Shown: in pieces, positions 12,065 through 22,770 of the stretch
Layout of the letters: the number at the start of each line of letters is the position of its first letter
Position numbering within the stretch: the first letter of the stretch is position 1
Assembly: GCA_017979445.1 (NCBI GenBank)
Contig: JADQWC010000478.1
Location: forward strand, 117,725-181,724
Length of the DNA: 64,000 bases
Direction of reading: 5' to 3'
DNA from: Akebia trifoliata
Lineage: Eukaryota; Streptophyta; Magnoliopsida; Ranunculales; Lardizabalaceae
Program-made: the position numbers and the translations under genes
The notes under the pieces: model-generated
The model's database searches: none
What the model was told of the DNA's origin: nothing
The model's input: only the letters and a program-made list of their open reading frames with translations

Positions 12065-12069
<5 letters not shown>
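2580..12069 (-). CDS. ALDH2C4: Cytosolic aldehyde dehydrogenase, family 2C (ALDH2C4/REF1-like), 9 exons
   Basis: Exons in transcription order: 12069-11967, 7112-6970, 6048-5665, 4723-4634, 4385-4212, 4123-3986, 3310-3173, 3055-2994 and 2853-2580. They total 1506 nt, giving 501 residues plus TAA, the usual length for plant family 2C enzymes. All frames join without a break. The NAD(P)-dependent ALDH fold is complete. Asn169 lies in PWNFP, Lys192 in VKPAEQT, the coenzyme-binding FTGSTEVG at 243-250, the general base Glu268 in LELGGKSP, the nucleophile Cys302 in GEICVAGSR, and Glu399 in EEIFGPV. There is no transit peptide, which separates it from mitochondrial family 2B. Known members oxidise coniferaldehyde and sinapaldehyde to ferulate and sinapate in the cytosol, so a role in phenylpropanoid ester metabolism is inferred. 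The start is the first ATG after the TATA box. All introns are GT-AG except intron 5, which is GC-AG. Intron 1 is 4.85 kb and full of transposons. Confidence 0.93.
4124..4211 (-). other. GC-AG intron 5 of the ALDH gene (88 bp)
   Basis: On the minus strand the exon ends AACAAG and the intron begins GCAATT, ending TTGTTCAG before GGAGAAATTTG. Cutting here joins YNK to GEICVAGSR, the conserved active-site segment, in phase 0. No nearby GT preserves the protein. GC-AG introns are a known minority class in plants. Confidence 0.85.
5310..5545 (-). mobile_element. Probable tRNA-derived SINE with a truncated second copy, in ALDH intron 3
   Basis: On the minus strand, ctcggttggttaagatgg (about 5457-5474) resembles a Pol III A-box region. 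Thirty bases further, gggtttgattc (5416-5426) resembles a B box. A body segment of about 60 bp (from 5333, aatataagag...) recurs 148 bp away (from 5481), suggesting a second truncated copy. Alternatively, the tggtatcagagc inside it (5447-5458) could be a primer-binding site of a small LTR element. I favour a SINE because both internal promoter boxes are present. Confidence 0.45.
7331..7636. repeat. Tandem duplication, 153 bp x 2, in ALDH intron 1
   Basis: Bases 7331-7483 are repeated at 7484-7636 with only a few substitutions (for example ttttgaca versus tttcgaca). The near identity implies a recent duplication. It has no coding role and sits about 220 bp from the intron 1 acceptor. Confidence 0.9.
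9769..10293. mobile_element. Inverted-repeat MITE in ALDH intron 1, itself carrying a nested element
   Basis: The left end atgataaatgcacacggta and the inward tgatgtgacaagggc are mirrored at the right end (gcccttgtcacatca ... gtgcagttatcat). The interior holds a second, unrelated small element at 9895-10238. No clear target duplication is visible. Confidence 0.6.
9895..10238. mobile_element. Small non-autonomous element with GCGGAGC-type ends (copy 1, nested)
   Basis: It begins gcagagttagtaag and ends atcctgactc. Near the left end is the palindromic core gtgggggcaattgcccca, followed by a C/T-rich stretch. The same order of sequence occurs in the opposite orientation at 24426-24640, where the ends are cleaner (GGCGGAGC). 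It lies inside the MITE at 9769-10293. Confidence 0.55.
10861..11160. mobile_element. TTGTTAACRTGTGCC-family MITE in ALDH intron 1
   Basis: The left end, ttgttaacgtgtgccttcgg followed by acacacgttaaagtgc, is mirrored by ctttaacacgtgtc at the right. The left end matches those of the elements at 36536 and 37798. The boundaries are approximate. Confidence 0.4.
11241..11410. mobile_element. 170-bp foldback MITE in ALDH intron 1
   Basis: The arms atgctgaggtgacac and gtgtcaccccagaac are inverted copies. The homology continues inward through ttactgcgattct and ttagaattgtgag to cataaccgt/acggttatg. A half-copy lies at 39203-39311. It has no coding capacity. Confidence 0.65.
11584..11812. mobile_element. 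Two adjacent hairpin MITEs in ALDH intron 1
   Basis: Copy 1 (11584-11695) has arms gcccaacgaacggctga and tcagccgttcgttggac. Copy 2 (11717-11812) has arms gtcaaacgaacggcta and tgagccgtcagttggaa. The two share internal sequence (agagattcccttgagaaa-like) and lie in the same orientation, 21 bp apart. Copy 2 ends only about 155 bp from the exon 1 splice donor. Confidence 0.65.

Positions 12070-12095
<26 letters not shown>
12069..12095 (-). repeat. (GA)n microsatellite in the ALDH 5' UTR
   Basis: A pure TC run on the plus strand, read as GAGAGA on the coding strand, abuts the start codon. Such GA/CT runs in 5' UTRs are common in plants. Length variation here could alter leader length, which is inference. 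Confidence 0.85.
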
Positions 12096-12161
12096 ACTGG
12101 TTATTGTTAAAAGAAGTCTTCTCTCTGCCTTTCGATATGTAAGGGGAAGTGAAAGCTTATG

Positions 12162-12188
12162 TATTTATAAAGGGATAGTAGGGCCCAC
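12162..12188 (-). promoter_or_regulatory. ALDH core promoter: TATA box and GTGGGCCC motif
   Basis: TATAAATA on the minus strand (12169-12162) lies about 95 bp upstream of the ATG, which predicts transcription starting near 12135. Just upstream, GTGGGCCC (12188-12181) matches the TCP-binding consensus GTGGGNCC. Function is inferred from motif and position. Confidence 0.65.
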
Positions 12189-12387
12189 AAACCCACGAGA
12201 AGGGTAATTCCAGGGGAATCCGTCTCTGCCGGCTATAGTAATAAGAAATTTTCTTCCACTGGGACGTGGAGATAATCTTGAGGAATATCAACTATGTAGA
12301 TCTAAGGAAGATGTCTTCTTGCGGAGCACAGCAAAAAAGGTCAAATTTTTAATTAATTTGGTTAGACTTTGTTCTTGGTATTTCAAG

Positions 12388-12925
12388 TAGGCGTGAAACT
12401 TGGTTTGGTATGGTTGGGTTTGTGCTCAAATTGAAATCAACCAAACATAAGTTGGTTCCTATTTAGTTGGTTCCACTAAATAAGAATTAGAATCGAACCA
12501 AATTTCATTGGAATCAAATCAATTCAAATCGAACTAAAGTCGGTTTAATTCAGTTCGATTCTACAGGTTGTCAATATTCTAGTAATATTTTTAATATAAA
12601 AATATATATATAATAAACATAAAATTTTATACAATAAATCACTAATCTATCTATAAACAGTCATTAGTTTATACATAAAAGATGACTAATATATATCTTA
12701 ACTCTTAAAATAATTTATAAAAATTATTATATACATATATATTTATTTATTGCATAGGGGAACGATTCTCGATTTGGTTTGGTTTTATATAAGTTTGATC
12801 CGAGAATCAAATCAAATTGATCGATTCTCCATTTTCGTAATCCAAAACCAAACCGCAACTTATTCCAAACTAAGCTATCGGTTTGGTTCGGTTCTCAATT
12901 TGAACCAAACCAAGTTGCACCCCTA
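12388..12925. mobile_element. hAT-like non-autonomous element (degenerate)
   Basis: The left end taggcgtgaaacttggtttg and the reverse complement of the right end (taggggtgcaacttggtttg) match over about 20 bp. The subterminal regions are rich in GGTTTGGTTCGG-type motifs, as in dispersed hAT-like repeats of many plants. The interior is AT-rich. No 8-bp target duplication can be recognised. A shorter relative lies at about 46070-46216. Confidence 0.5.
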
Positions 12926-14349
12926 ATTAGAAGACGTACAACCAAAAGTCATGTTTTAGAATGGCATGTAAAGACATTATAATATACGCTGGTTTGGTTC
13001 TTGATTAACCATGTTTTGATGTGATCAAGTATATGAATCATAGTAATGGTTCAATACCAAATTTTGGATCCCACAAATGTTCCCACATTTACATTTAAAC
13101 TTAATATAATAACAGTCATTTTGATTAAAAATAAATATAAGAAAATTGCAACACAACATAGAGAGAATCACATTGTTAGTTTTTAGGATTACAAAAATAA
13201 TATTTTTACTATGTAATATTCAATAACCCTTTAATCAATATTAATTACGAATAACCCCATTTGATACATGTGTGTTTGCAGACGACACTTTCTAATCTAT
13301 TATAATTAAAGAATGTTGTGATTACAGAAATTTGTAATCTTCAATCCATCTCTAGATGCATAATTGGTGACCCACATCCCTTTAGTGTGGGAAACCTTTG
13401 ACCGAGTTTGTTTCAACCTAATTATACAAGGAAAATTTATAAATAAATAAAAAATTTAAAAAATTAATAAAAATACTAAATATGATATTCTTGAATTCAA
13501 ATTGGTGAAAAATTCAATAATATGGATATCCGAACTTTGGATAGAAGTCACTATCACTCAATACATTAACTCCAATTTGAGATCCTTTTTTATTGGAATA
13601 AACTAGACTTCAAGATGGTTCTATCAACAACAACAAAAAAAAAAATCACATATTTGAAGTCTTGGTTGCAAGGGCGAAGCCAGGATATTCCGTCAGTGGG
13701 AGCTAGATACTAATGATGGTTAACTAATGATCTTCATTTCCTTCTATGTCAATGTCGTCATTAGATAATAAAGTTAGTTATATTCGTCATTGGATAACAA
13801 AAAATCTATTTTTTGCATAGACCTTGGAAAATTAGTAAAATATGTTTTTCTAAAAAGAAAATGATTGCAAAAGATAATCAGATTTATGAAAATTTTTATT
13901 CAATTAAAACATTATTTTTCAATAATTTTCAAGAATGCAATAAAATTATTTTCCTTCTGAATAATCATTGAATGGATGAATAGTTTAATGGATTGGTGCA
14001 AAGAATTCAATAAAATCTCATGGTTCATTTAAAATGCTATCAAGGGGGTAACACTGAAATTGATTAAATTCACCTTCAATAAGGTTTGGTTATCATTACA
14101 CCTAAGTTCAATCGTCCATCATCTAGCTAGGGTTGTAAGTCTGATCAGTTAGAACAAACGTCATTACCAAGTGAATTGTCAGAAATGAGCCCCAAATTTC
14201 TCGAAATTACACAGTTGTTCCTTGAATATCACAGTGCCTTAGTTTTGCCGGTTATAAGCAATGTATCAGTCCTCAGTCCTAATCAAGCCTGTTGTAAGTA
14301 CTTGTCTTGCGTTTTCATGAGACATTTAGGTTAACTTGAGTTCATTTTT
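12926..14349. other. Intergenic AT-rich DNA
   Basis: I see no gene. A short gcgaagccaggata near 13674 resembles the ends of the GCGGAGC element but has no partner. The rest is unremarkable and probably decayed transposon sequence. Confidence 0.5.
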
Positions 14350-15700
14350 TTTTCAATCCATCAATGTCATGTCTTCTTCAGATCAAGTATACTATTTTCC
14401 TGTTGAGTCGAGTTAGTTTGTCGAGTCTATATAGGTGTTTGTCGCCCCATCTGAATTTGATTAGATAAAGGAAATTTTTGAATACCTTGAGTGCATTAAA
14501 GAATTAACTAATAATCTAATAGATTTTTCTCCTGAATAAGAAGATAATGGTCGGACTCAACCTTTAATCGAAAAAGTAAAGGTCCTTGCCCTCGGAACAT
14601 AAAATAATTTTCAAGAAATTCATATAGAAACCATCATATCCCTAGAGGAACACGAAAGGATAATGAATTTACTAAGAAATTTTAAAAGACTTGTTCGCGT
14701 GACCCTATGAGAATATGTTAGGTGCAAGCTTGGGTGTTATCTGACATGGAATAGATACTCGCTCGATAAAATAAAAATATCAATGAAATTAAAGACGATG
14801 TTACAAAATGTATCAATGCTGTCCCACTGCATTTCGAACTACAACGTTCATCCAAGCAAATATCATAAGTCGAAATAGGGTACCTTTGAAATTAGTTTTT
14901 GATGATATCACTCTGCGTTCAAAGTTTAAGATCCGACATGACAAATCATCTTCCTACCATCCTTAGACTAATGGAGTGGTTGAAGCAACTAATAAAAGTC
15001 TTAAGGCAATCATTAAGAAAATATGTTAATTGTACCAAGATTAGTTAGAGAAGCTACCATTTACACTACAGGGGTACAGAAACAGTCTTACCAGTTGAAA
15101 AGAAAATCTCATATCTCAAGGTCTTGATGGAAAGTCAATTGCTAGAAATAGACTAGGCTCATCATAAAGTACGAAGAACTAAACTTGATTGAAGAAAAAC
15201 AACTTAAAGTTTTGTACCACGTGCAAACTTATTAAAGAAAAGTCACTCGCACGTTTGACAAGAAAGTCTAAGGTTGCCACTTACAAGTCAAGGATTGAAC
15301 CATCAGACTTCAAAGAAAATTGAGCACCCCTTATCAACCATATGAGGAAGTCTGAACTTAATTGAAGAGATTCATCCATCAACAAGGAAACACTACTTTG
15401 AAAAATCATCAAATTTCAAAGAGAATCGAGTACCTATTTTTGACCCCAGAGGGAAATTCAAACCTAATTGGGGAGGTCTGTTCATCATTAAAGAAATATT
15501 ACCTGGAAAAACTATCAGACTTCAAAATTAGGATGGAATCGAACTACCAGAACCAACCAACCTTGACAAGATCAAGCGATACTACATTTAAAGAGGCCAC
15601 CTTCGACCGAATCAATTTCCTATTACCCAGTTTAATATCTTATTTCTCAACCCTTTGCAGTCTTAAAAAAAAAACTTTTTTATTTCTCAGCCTGATCACC
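14350..15700 (+). pseudogene. Decayed Ty3/gypsy pol remnant (Tat-like)
   Basis: Short stretches of protein similarity survive between many stops and frameshifts. At about 14620-14700 the words EEHERIMNLLRNFK match the segment before reverse transcriptase in Tat-type gypsy polyproteins. At about 14945-15250, TNGVVEATNKSLKAIIKK, LEKLPFTLQGYR and a basic tail match the integrase and post-integrase part. Almost all of reverse transcriptase and RNase H is missing between them, so there is a large internal deletion. The element cannot be functional. Confidence 0.6.
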
Positions 15701-16099
15701 TAACCTAGGGGAGGGAAGATTCAAACTATGTTTTGGTCTGATCCCAAAATTCTGGGTATGTAGGCAACTTGAGAAGTTACTTCAGGCCCGACTACAATAA
15801 AATAATAAAAATATATATATAGTCCCCCACAAAGAAACAAATTCAAAAGAAAAAAAGAAATATTGTCATAATGGAGAAGAAAATTCGAAGAAAAAGAAAA
15901 CAATTTTTAAAAAATGCCATACAGGCACTCGAATTTTTAAGCCTCAAAATTCCTTTCTTTTTATACCCAGTCCTAAGCTTACCCATGAAAGTCCTCCTAA
16001 GTACCATGTGGAAAAGTCAAGGAAGGTAACAAAGAATGATCAGACAGTATCTAAAGAAATTTTAAAAGGGAAGAAAAAGAAAACGGGGCATGCTAGATA

Positions 16100-16300
16100 G
16101 AAAATCTGAAAGGGCAACTTAGGCAAAAATTAAGGCAAGCTTGCAAGGTTGAAAGACGACCTTAGCAACAATCAGAGCAAAAATAAAAAAATATAAGCTC
16201 GCTAGATTGAAAACCTAAAAGGACAATCTAGGCAAAAATTAGAACAACAAAAAAAATCTCCGAAGAGTTGAAAAGCTAAAAGACTATCCGAGCCGAAACA
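16100..16300 (+). repeat. Short degenerate repeat after the gypsy pol remnant
   Basis: About three units of roughly 50-60 bp contain the words gattgaaaacctaaaaggac and aatctaggcaaaaatta. Similar degenerate units are common just downstream of pol in plant Tat-type gypsy elements. Confidence 0.5.
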
Positions 16301-16887
16301 TTAAAAGTCTGAATGCTCAAGTTTTAATATCCAGTTTAAATCAAATATAGACTCAGTAGATACAAGCCTCTTGTCTATGATTGATTTGAAGAGCTTCATG
16401 TCCCTAAGTGAACCGACAGAGAGAAATAACAAATGTTATGATAAATTTCAGAAAGAAATATTTTGTTCCAATTTCTTGGAGCCGGACTCAAAATCTTCAA
16501 TATAAAAAGTCAAAGTTAAAAGTTAAATCTTTATTACGCTTGCGGTAATCAAAGATTTCAAATCTTCAAAACAAGGGACATTTTAATTTTTTAAAGTATG
16601 TAGTTTTCCCCTTTACACTAGGGGCAGTTTTTTTCAAACTGAGTTCAATTATTCCTAGTGCAATGTTTTCTATCAAACTAGGGACATTTTGTTCTGAAGC
16701 TTAATCAACACCAAAGGATAAGGTTAACACTGGATTAAAAGTTTACCCTTTTGATAACAATTTGTTGAAAACTCCTGAGGTTCAAAAGCAAGTTAAAATG
16801 TTGACCAGACCTTCATAAAATCGAACTCTTTATTTTTTTTAAAGAAAAAAATCAAATGCGATGTTAATCCCCCGTTTGTTTTCCTTA

Positions 16888-18105
16888 GAAAATTAATTCA
16901 TTACTATTTAACCCCGAATAGGTAGAATATGACTCCAATAAAATTAATTCATTACTCTTTCACCCTTAGTAGGTAGAGTAGGACTCCTCAAAAAATTAAA
17001 TCATTACTCTTTTACCCCGAGTAGGTAGAGTAGGACTCCAATAAAATTAGTTCATTACTTTTTCACCCTGAGTAGGTAGAGTAGGACTCATAAAAAAATT
17101 AGTTCATTATTCTTTCACCCTGAGTAGGTAGAGTAAGACTCCCAAAAAATTAGTTCAATACTCATTCACCCTGAGTAAGTAGAATAGGACTCCTAGAAAA
17201 TTAGTTCATTACTCTTTCACCCCTAGTAGGTAGAGTAAGACTCTCAAAAAATTAGTTCATTATTCTTTCACCCTGAGTAAGTAAAGTCAAAAAATTAGTT
17301 CATTACTCTTTCACCTCGAGTAGGTAGAGTAAGACTCCTAGAAAATTAGTTCATTACTCTTTCACCCCAAGTAGGTAGAAAAGGACTCATCAAAAAATTA
17401 GTTCATTATTCTTTCACCCCAAGTAGGTAGAATAGAACTTCCCAGAAAATTAGTTCATTACTCTTTCACCTCGAGTAGGTAGAGTAGGACTCTCCAAAAA
17501 TTAGTTCATTACTCTTTCATCTCGAGTAGGTAGAGTAGAACTCCTCAGAAAAATAGTTCATTACTCTTTCACCTTAAATAGGTAGAGTAGGACTCCTCAA
17601 AAAATTAGTTCATTACTCTTTCACCTTGGGTAGGTAGAGTAGGATTCTCAAAATTAGTTCAATACTTTTTCACCTTGAGTAGGTGGAGTAGGACTCCCAG
17701 AAAATTAGTTAAATACTCTTTCACCCTGAATAGGTAGAGTAGGACTCCCAGAAAATTAGTTCATTACTCTTTCACCCCTAGTAGGTAGAGTAGGACTCCT
17801 TAAAAAATTAGTTCATTATTCTTTCACCCCAAGTAGGTAGAGTAGAACTTCCCAGAAAATGAGTTCATTACTCTTTCACATCGAGTAGGTAGAGTGGGAC
17901 TCTCCAAAAATTAGTTCATTACTCTTTCATCCCGAGCAGGTAGAGTAGGACTCCTCAGAAAAATAGTTCATTACTCTTTCACCCTAAATAGGTAGAGTAG
18001 GACTCCTCAAAAAATTAGTTCATTACTCTTTCACCCCTAGTAGGTAAAGTAGGACTCCCAAAAAAAAATTATTCATTACTCTTTCACCCAGAGTAGGTAG
18101 AGTAA
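16888..18105 (+). repeat. 52-bp tandem array (about 23 copies) in the 3' region of a gypsy element
   Basis: The unit reads approximately ttagttcattactctttcac then cccgagtaggtagagtagga then ctcctcaaaaaa. The period is 51-53 bp, with one shortened unit near 17281. Copies differ by scattered substitutions but are clearly homogenised. The array lies between the pol remnant and the putative polypurine tract and 3' LTR. In Tat/Ogre-type elements this 3' untranslated region is known to carry tandem repeats that can seed satellites. Confidence 0.9.
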
Positions 18106-18481
18106 AACATTAAACTTTTACTCGGATTATGCTCAATTTATTCTCAATTATGCTCAGATTTTACTTAGTTTTTTGTCAGATTTTGCTTAAATGCTCTGAG
18201 ATTTATCTCAGCTTTCAAGTACACACACTTGCACATTTTTAGTCAGGGAGAATTTTTTAAAATTCAAGGATCTGACGCCATCAATGAGAGCTCGCGCTTG
18301 AGGACCTGACAACATTTTTGTTCGAGGAGAGTTTTACTCTCAAGGATCCAAACATCCCGACGAATTGCTAAATCAGGCTGCAAAATAAATTATCACTAGC
18401 TTTGGCATTCAGATATCACACTGTCTATCAAAATATATTTGTTATCTAGTTTGCTTCAACCCTTTATCAAAGAGGAGCATC

Positions 18482-20070
18482 TGCTGACACTCCATTTTTG
18501 CACTCGCCTAATTAATCAACTTGTCAACCCGATTACGACGATTCTAATGATTGATGAATATTTCAATATTTTTATTTGTTACTAGATATGTTTCAGAAAT
18601 TCAAATGAGATATCTCAAACTAACAAAACTATAGAAATCATGCTACGCTAGGAAAATATAACCCCAAAAATATAGAAATCATCATTTTGCACACAAAATA
18701 AGTTTTACTATAAAAATCATAAAAAATGATTAAATTACCAAAATACCCCTAACATAAAACATCCTTAGAGCCCCCTTATGCTTAGGAAAACCCTTTTGAA
18801 CACATAAAATAACAAATTAAAACCAAATAAATCATGTCGTCAACTTTTACCGAATTTGACAAAATTATAAAAATGCCCCTCATAGTTCACAATCATTTCA
18901 TGTCGAAAAATTCATGATGGCACAAACCCATAATCCTATTGAATTCTGTAAAAAAAATTAATTTCAAAATATCCCAGAACATCAAAAAATGACTTGAAAC
19001 GCAAAAGTTCTTTTCAGGGGCAAAACGATAATTTTTCAATTTTAAAAATTTTTAAATTTAAAATTAATAAATAAAACATTAATTAATGTAAAGTGAAACC
19101 TTAATTTAAAAATCTGAACTAAGAAAATTGATCAATCAAGCCCTCAGGCAAATTTGTTGATGGTTGCCCACTTATTTAAGTGGAGCCTTTTTGATATTTA
19201 TTAAAAGATCCTTCTATCTGGGGGTTCAAATAATTAAAGATATAATTAGGAGGTTCTCCACAAAACTTATATTCTTTCATTGTACTCAAGATTAAAAAAC
19301 CTAATTTAAAAGATCAAGTCAATCTCGTAAGTCTTAAGTCAAAACCTTAATTAAAATCATAATCTAAAGAAACCTAGTCAATCAAATAAGACTTAAGTCA
19401 AAATCCTAATTTACCTTATCTAAAAGAGACATAATTAAACCCCAATTCTTCAAAAAAAAAAGATCTATAAATAGGAGCCTCCACAATCCAATCTCGCAGG
19501 TCAAAGACCCTAGAAAAAATAAGTCAAAAAGTCTCTTTAGCCTTCTCCAAATCTTAATTTGAAGTCCTAACTCCCTACCTATTATCCAAACCTTAGCTTT
19601 TATTCAAAAAATACCTAGAAACCTTTCAAAAAATATAAAAAACACTCAAATGTAGGAGAAAGATACCTCAATTTGGAGATTAGAAGCAAATCCAGTAACG
19701 GAGGAGAAGCAAGGAAACTCGTACAAGGACGCTCTCCGCCAGTATTGAGGGAACCGATTGTCGTAATCAGTTAGGTAACTGTTTTTTATTTATTTATCTT
19801 CTTATTAATTTTTAGGTTTATTTAGCAATATAATTTTAATTTGGGAAAAAGTGGATACCGGTATTTATCGGGTAGGGTTGATGCCTAACACCTTCCAACC
19901 TCGTAATGTGATCCTAGGACCATAGTTTCTTTTTATTCGTAGATTAGTTATTTTTATCTATTTAGAGTCAATGCTCGGTTCCTAGACAACAATAACTAGG
20001 TGGCGACTCCCAAATCTAAAAAAAAAAAAAAAAACGGATCTGCACACCCCGCGAATCAAGGACGCTTTCA
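18482..20070 (+). mobile_element. Putative 3' LTR of the Tat-like gypsy remnant
   Basis: A purine-rich aaagaggagcat precedes tgctgacactccatttttgc, the usual junction between polypurine tract and 3' LTR in this lineage. Inside is tctataaataggagcc (about 19465), a good TATA box. The tail ggtggcgactccc ... gctttca is also typical. The boundaries follow the TG...CA rule and are approximate, because no 5' LTR partner lies in the window. Confidence 0.45.
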
Positions 20071-21045
20071 GTAAGTGAAAAAAAAATGTTAGACACTAAG
20101 AATCCCCATTACAAATTAAACTCAAATAAAATAAAAAAAATATAGATAATCATAAGAGAATGAGTAACTGCATTGAAATATAAGGTGGTGGTGGCATCAT
20201 TAAATTCAATCGTGGATCAACGTCATCGGCCCGTGGAATGGTTTCAATTGAAATCTTTCAATATTTTATTTTAATTTCAATTAAATTGTAATGTTATATC
20301 ATAATATTTCAAAAAGTGTTGAGAATTTTGAACAATAGTGAAATTCATCGAAATCATTTTGTTAGAAAACATTGATTATTGATATAAAATAAGCATTTTA
20401 TATAATGGAATGATCCAATGATTAGGCAAGCTAGTAGGTAATTGTGAATTACATTTCAGAAGACTAAGGCAGATGCATGTATGTGTTTCAGTGCATTATA
20501 AATTTTAGTACTTATTTAGTCAAAAATGTTATACTCAATTTATGGGTGACTAAATCGGCCTACATGTTTAGCACGTTTTAATCTAATTGGATTCTATTAA
20601 AAAGTTGTCAACATTTGGGAAATCCACTAAGTTATTGGATTTAAATAGAATCGTTATTAGGTTTTAATAGGAAACCTTAATGGTAAGGAATCCTACTAAA
20701 AGAGGAACTCTAGGCCCTCTATTTTTTTCTATATAAGAATTGATCGACTCTCCTATTATGGAATCAACAATCTATGATTATCAATAATCACTAAAGATCC
20801 AAAAACGTGGAGACTTTCTCTAGGATTTTTGGATTTGAAATCCATAAAAAACGGAATGCTTAGGTCGATCCAAACGATAAAGCAAAGAGGAAAAGATGAG
20901 TCTAGTATTGAAAAATCCAGGAGAAGTTCATTTTCTTGCACAACAAGTCACATGTTTTGATTATTGGATGGCAATGTCGTAACGTACGCTTTCTAATTTA
21001 TTGAATATTATAAGCATGACAATGTTAAATGAATCTTGAGATATA
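20071..21045. other. Spacer between two gypsy remnants
   Basis: AT-rich sequence. I see no gene, RNA or recognisable transposon end here. Confidence 0.5.
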
Positions 21046-21549
21046 TGTTAGATTCAAATATTAGGGATTTTTAGTGTGTTCATGGAAATTGTGGAGGACA
21101 TTTTTCAGAATATGACACGTGGCAATTACAAAGCTACTTTGTCGAATATCTGATTTAGCAAAAGGGATCGAAAGAAGAAAGGTCCACTAGTATCTTCAAC
21201 TGAGATTCTGAGGGCTAGGATGAAAGTTTGAAAACATCAAATCCTAGATAATCAGGAATTTAATAATATTCGTGAAAATCAAGGGAAGTCCCTAAGAAGA
21301 TAGAATCATTTAAACGGAAAGAAAAAAAATCAAGGAAGATCAAAGGGAGAAAGCCTCTATAAATACATGTATACAAGGCACAAAAATGTATACAATTTTT
21401 CTCTACTAAAATTCTACACTACATTTTGTACTAAAACCCTAACTTGTGTGTCGGAGAGGTATTGTTGCAAACATACTTAGGAGTATAAGAAGATGAAGAT
21501 TATTTATCCAGTGAGAATCTTGAGGTAATACAAGTTTTTTGCATCTACA
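21046..21549 (+). mobile_element. Putative 5' LTR of a truncated Ty3/gypsy element
   Basis: The segment begins TGTTAGATTC and ends CTACA. It holds TATAAATA at 21358-21365 and the aaccctaac...gtcggaga block typical of gypsy LTRs. Directly after it, tggcgttgtttgtgggaac (from 21553) is a mutated form of the tggcgccgt... primer-binding site, complementary to plant tRNA-Asp. No second LTR is present, so the 5' boundary is provisional. Confidence 0.55.
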
Positions 21550-21589
21550 ATTTGGCGTTGTTTGTGGGAACGTTACAACAAAAACAAAT

Positions 21590-22770
21590 GACCAAAATGG
21601 TAAGAAAAAGACGAGAAAGACCTGAAGAACCTACAAGCCTACCACTAGCACCACAAAATCCTCAACAAGTGGTGCATCGCTTGTTGACATAGATGTGAAA
21701 ATGGTTTGAGTGCCAGAATGATGAAATTCAAGCAATAAGAAGGGAAAGTGAAGAACTCAGGCAGATGGTAGGTGAAGAAATCGAAATTGGGAGAGAACTG
21801 AGCAAGACAAGAACCACCACCCCCCGCAGCAGATCAAACTGAGATTGATTGAATATTAAATTCGATAGGAGTAAAAATTCCACAGGGGAGTTTAGAAGCT
21901 CGGAATCCCATTATAAGGGGGGAAGTAGAAGAGCTGATGCGGCAGAAGAACGAGGAACATGTCAAGAGAAAAGACACAGGACGCCATGCTCAGAACATAA
22001 TTTGGGAACTCAAAGGGTCACCATTCTCCCCAACAATAATGGCATCCAACCTTCCGAGAGTATTTTATCCCTCGAAGTTTGAATCGTTCGATGGGACGAA
22101 AGACCCAATGGAGCACATCCTTCACTATAGGAACCAGATGGTATTGTATTAGAACAATGACTTATTGCTTTGCAAACTCTTTCCAATGACATTGAGGCAC
22201 AAAGTTATATCCCAGTTTCAAAGGCTACCCTTGGGATCAATAAGAAGTTTCTTTGAGCTCGAAGAAGTCTTCGTCGGATAGTTTATACATTTGAGAAGGA
22301 TGAAGGTTGGAGTGAATACACTTTTTCACCTACGATAGAAAGTTGGAGAGAGCATTCAAGTTTTTATGTTGTGATTCTGGACTAGAACGTTGGTGATGGA
22401 AATTTTGGATGAGGCGACTGCATGTGCAACCTACGTTGCAATAATAATTCATGGAACACGACTGCATGCATTACTAATTAAGACTGACCCATCGCGACTA
22501 GAAGACTTGTATGTCAAGGTAAAGAAGTATATCTTGGTAGAGGAGTCGATGAAGAACAGGGGACAGACAGCACAAGCAACCACCATCGGTGCATTAGAAC
22601 TTGAGGCTCTTAGGAAACTAGAGCGAGCAAGGGAAGTGAAGGATGTGAGGAAGAGTCGTAGGGAGACTAAGAGAAGGTCAGGGTGGAAGACTAGACGGAT
22701 CTATACACCGTTAAACAAAAAAGTGTCTGAGATCTTGAGATATATACAAAATGATCTAGGATTCGTGTAG
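21590..22770 (+). pseudogene. Ty3/gypsy gag pseudogene
   Basis: Protein similarity to plant gypsy gag (Retrotrans_gag) survives in pieces. These include YPSKFESFDGTKDPMEHILH (about 22060-22125), LLLCKLFPMTLRHK, and a C-terminal FxxYTPLN-like segment near 22690-22720. Stops at about 22150 and beyond, plus frame changes, break the reading frame. The element ends shortly after gag with no protease or pol. It is a dead 5' fragment. Confidence 0.65.

Noticed and set aside
2580..12069. ALDH as a broken pseudogene
   Set aside because: The apparent breaks are introns. All nine exons join in frame to 501 residues with every catalytic residue present.
16888..18105. CRISPR-like repeat array
   Set aside because: Units are contiguous with no unique spacers, the genome is eukaryotic, and the context is a retrotransposon 3' region.
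22010..22192. Minus-strand ORF opposite the gypsy gag
   Set aside because: It is antisense to recognisable gag words and has no independent support.
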